A DNA stretch of 64,000 nt, taken from the NCBI GenBank assembly GCA_038277395.1, contig CM076192.1:134206251-134270250 (forward strand). Reading direction: 5' to 3'. Numbering within the stretch: the first letter of the stretch is position 1; each line of letters starts with the position of its first letter. Under the pieces are notes generated by a model that had not been told where the DNA came from, searched no databases, and saw only the letters and a list, made by a program, of their open reading frames with translations. The position numbers and the translations under genes were made by a program. Below, piece after piece: positions 62,498 through 64,000 of this stretch. The stretch is from Dryocosmus kuriphilus. Its lineage: Eukaryota > Arthropoda > Insecta > Hymenoptera > Cynipidae.

Positions 62498-64000
62498 ATG
62501 GAAACCTTAAATATTTGTCATGTTAGCGCTCAGGTTGGCCTGCTCATTTGCGCGAATTTAAACATCATTTTATGTCCTGTTCCTACCATATCATAACCGT
62601 GTCTGAGACCTGGATTCAGCCTAACACTCCATCTAGCCTCATAGCACTTGATCACTATACACTTTTCCGCAGAGACAGAAATGAGAGAAGAGCGGGTGGG
62701 GTCTGTCTTTACATTCATGACAGCTTAATTGGTGTACAGGCGGGAATTAGTCCTCCTGCCAATTAACATATTGCTGAATACCTTTTTATCAAGGTGTCTT
62801 CGTCTCATGACAGTATGAGGTGGGTGTGATTTACAAACCTCCTGATGCTTCCTAGGTTAGGGAACTTGAGACTGACAATTTTGACCTTATACCAAATTAT
62901 AATAACATTGAAAATACTGGTGACCTAAACACAAATCTTAATGCTACCAACAATTTATCTAGTACAACATAATACCACGCCCCGCATCGATCATTCTAGT
63001 ACATGGATTGACATGATGATTGTTGATGATCTAAATAAGGTATTTTCTTCTACTCAACACTCAATTTCTTTCCTTTCAAACCACGAAATTATCAGCATTC
63101 AATACAAGCTCTCCTTCTATCCCTTCTATAGTTCATCTCCTCTGTCTATACGCAATCTCAAAAATATAAATGAAGCGGAATTTCTCGAGCCCCTTTCCAC
63201 TTATAATTAGAAAAGAATTTTTATTAAAAAAGATATAAATAGAAGTGTTATTTGTCTAACAAAATTTTTACCTTTAGCTTTTGACAAATTTGCGCCTCTA
63301 CATACCCTTAAAGCAAAAAAGAAGTCTACTCATTGGATTACATCTTATATCAAAGACTTGATGAAAGAAAGAGAGAAAAAAAACATAGATTGGCTAAAAG
63401 AACAAAAAATAGTACTATTCAAGCCGAATTTACTAAATTGAGAGATATATTTCAAACCAAAATCAGGGATTCGTATAATCAATATAATTATAATTGTATT
63501 AAAAACAGGAATAAAAATGAAAATATTTGGTTTATCTTAAGACGACTTGGACTGGTTTCTCCAAAAAACTTGGCTCCTGATAACAATTTTTTCTTCCGCA
63601 GATCTTTTAACAGCCTTCACTACTAGATGCACACTCCTTGCAAATAGCACCCCTTCCTCCTTTGTAGTTCCCTTAATCTTTGATGATACTAAATTATTCT
63701 TCTCTGACATCTCGCATGAAACCCTAATTGAAAAACTTTTAGAGGTAAATTCAAATTCTCAAAGTTCTGATGGTATTTCATTCAAAATGATTCGCTTAGA
63801 ATTACCTGTTATTTGTCCTATTCTCGTGCATATCTACAAGACATCTCTTCGGGTAGGAATATTTCCTGATACTTGGAAAGAGGCGATTATTCGCCCTGTT
63901 CCTAGAATATCTAACCCTACCTCTCCCAAAGATTTCCACCCTATTTCCATCCTCTGTGCCTTGTCTCAACTTTTCGAACGCATTGTCCATCAGCAACTTA
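62498..64000 (+). pseudogene. ORF2 (endonuclease, reverse transcriptase start), incomplete
   Basis: The start METLNICHVSAQ at 62498 is followed after a frameshift by endonuclease motifs: YHIITVSETWIQP (about 62585), LFRRDRNERRAGGVCLYIHDS, and downstream STWIDMMIVDD and SFLSNHEIISIQY (about 63000-63110, the SDH-equivalent reads SNH). The linker region KKSTHWITSYIKDLMKERE lies at about 63320. Reverse transcriptase begins at about 63755 (NSQSSDGISFKMIRLELP, FPDTWKEAIIRPVPR, PKDFHPISILCALSQLFERI) and runs off the window. At least four frame breaks are visible, so this copy is dead. Confidence 0.8.

Larger units (their letters stand above)
60690..64000 (+). mobile_element. CR1/Jockey-group non-LTR retrotransposon, cut by the window edge
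   Basis: A leader (about 60690-60922) precedes ORF1 with a PHD-like zinc finger (60923-61980) and an ORF2 with endonuclease and the beginning of reverse transcriptase (62498 onward). The arrangement (PHD finger plus FP-like C-terminal domain in ORF1) is that of CR1-like elements. Both ORFs have several breaks. The 5' boundary is estimated from the start of coding-like leader sequence. Confidence 0.75.

Overview
The window is repeat-dense eukaryotic DNA, most likely from an arthropod and probably an insect. The signs are an AT-rich background, TATA-plus-TCAGTT core promoters of the insect type, an insect-type Polinton, three non-LTR retrotransposon lineages, mariner and Tc1 elements, and a tRNA-derived SINE. 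I found no intact host protein-coding gene. Two N runs of exactly 500 bases (25558-26057 and 42335-42834) are scaffolding placeholders.

Layout. (1) 1-2.8 kb is non-coding, but holds an array of four hairpins (about 588-1030). They share a loop while their stems differ and still pair. (2) 2.8-19.9 kb is a decayed Polinton/Maverick, a virus-like DNA transposon. It has about 105-125 bp terminal inverted repeats, a protein-primed-type DNA polymerase B, a chromodomain integrase, a packaging ATPase, a minor capsid protein with a phospholipase A2-like domain, two tandem adenain-like protease copies, a penton-like protein, a double-jelly-roll major capsid protein and unassigned ORFs. Its left half carries a 4.7 kb R1-clade retrotransposon sitting inside an (ACT)n microsatellite. 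(3) 20.6-25.3 kb is a nearly full-length Jockey-clade element on the minus strand, with a poly(A) tail and a target-site duplication. (4) 26.06-57.72 kb is a giant inverted repeat with arms of about 14.85 kb around a spacer of about 2 kb. Each arm carries a modular satellite (GC-rich hairpins, about 150 bp repeats, CGACAACGAC minisatellite), a 3.4 kb DNA transposon with about 350 bp inverted repeats and an unclassified transposase, a tRNA-derived SINE, a Tc1-like element, a KRBA2-like integrase fragment and a mariner. It may be a real palindrome or an assembly artefact. (5) 57.7-64.0 kb holds a hairpin MITE, a two-way array of about 100-120 bp repeats, and a third non-LTR element (PHD-finger ORF1, endonuclease/reverse transcriptase ORF2) that runs off the right edge.

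How the parts work together. The Polinton genes form a replication and integration module (polymerase, integrase) and a virion module (ATPase, protease, capsid proteins). Near-identical TATA/Inr promoters precede the polymerase block and the capsid block, and a third candidate precedes the penton gene. Nearly every large ORF carries frameshifts or stops, so the region reads as a transposon graveyard. The least damaged frames are the ORF1 proteins of the R1-like and Jockey elements and the second Polinton protease copy.
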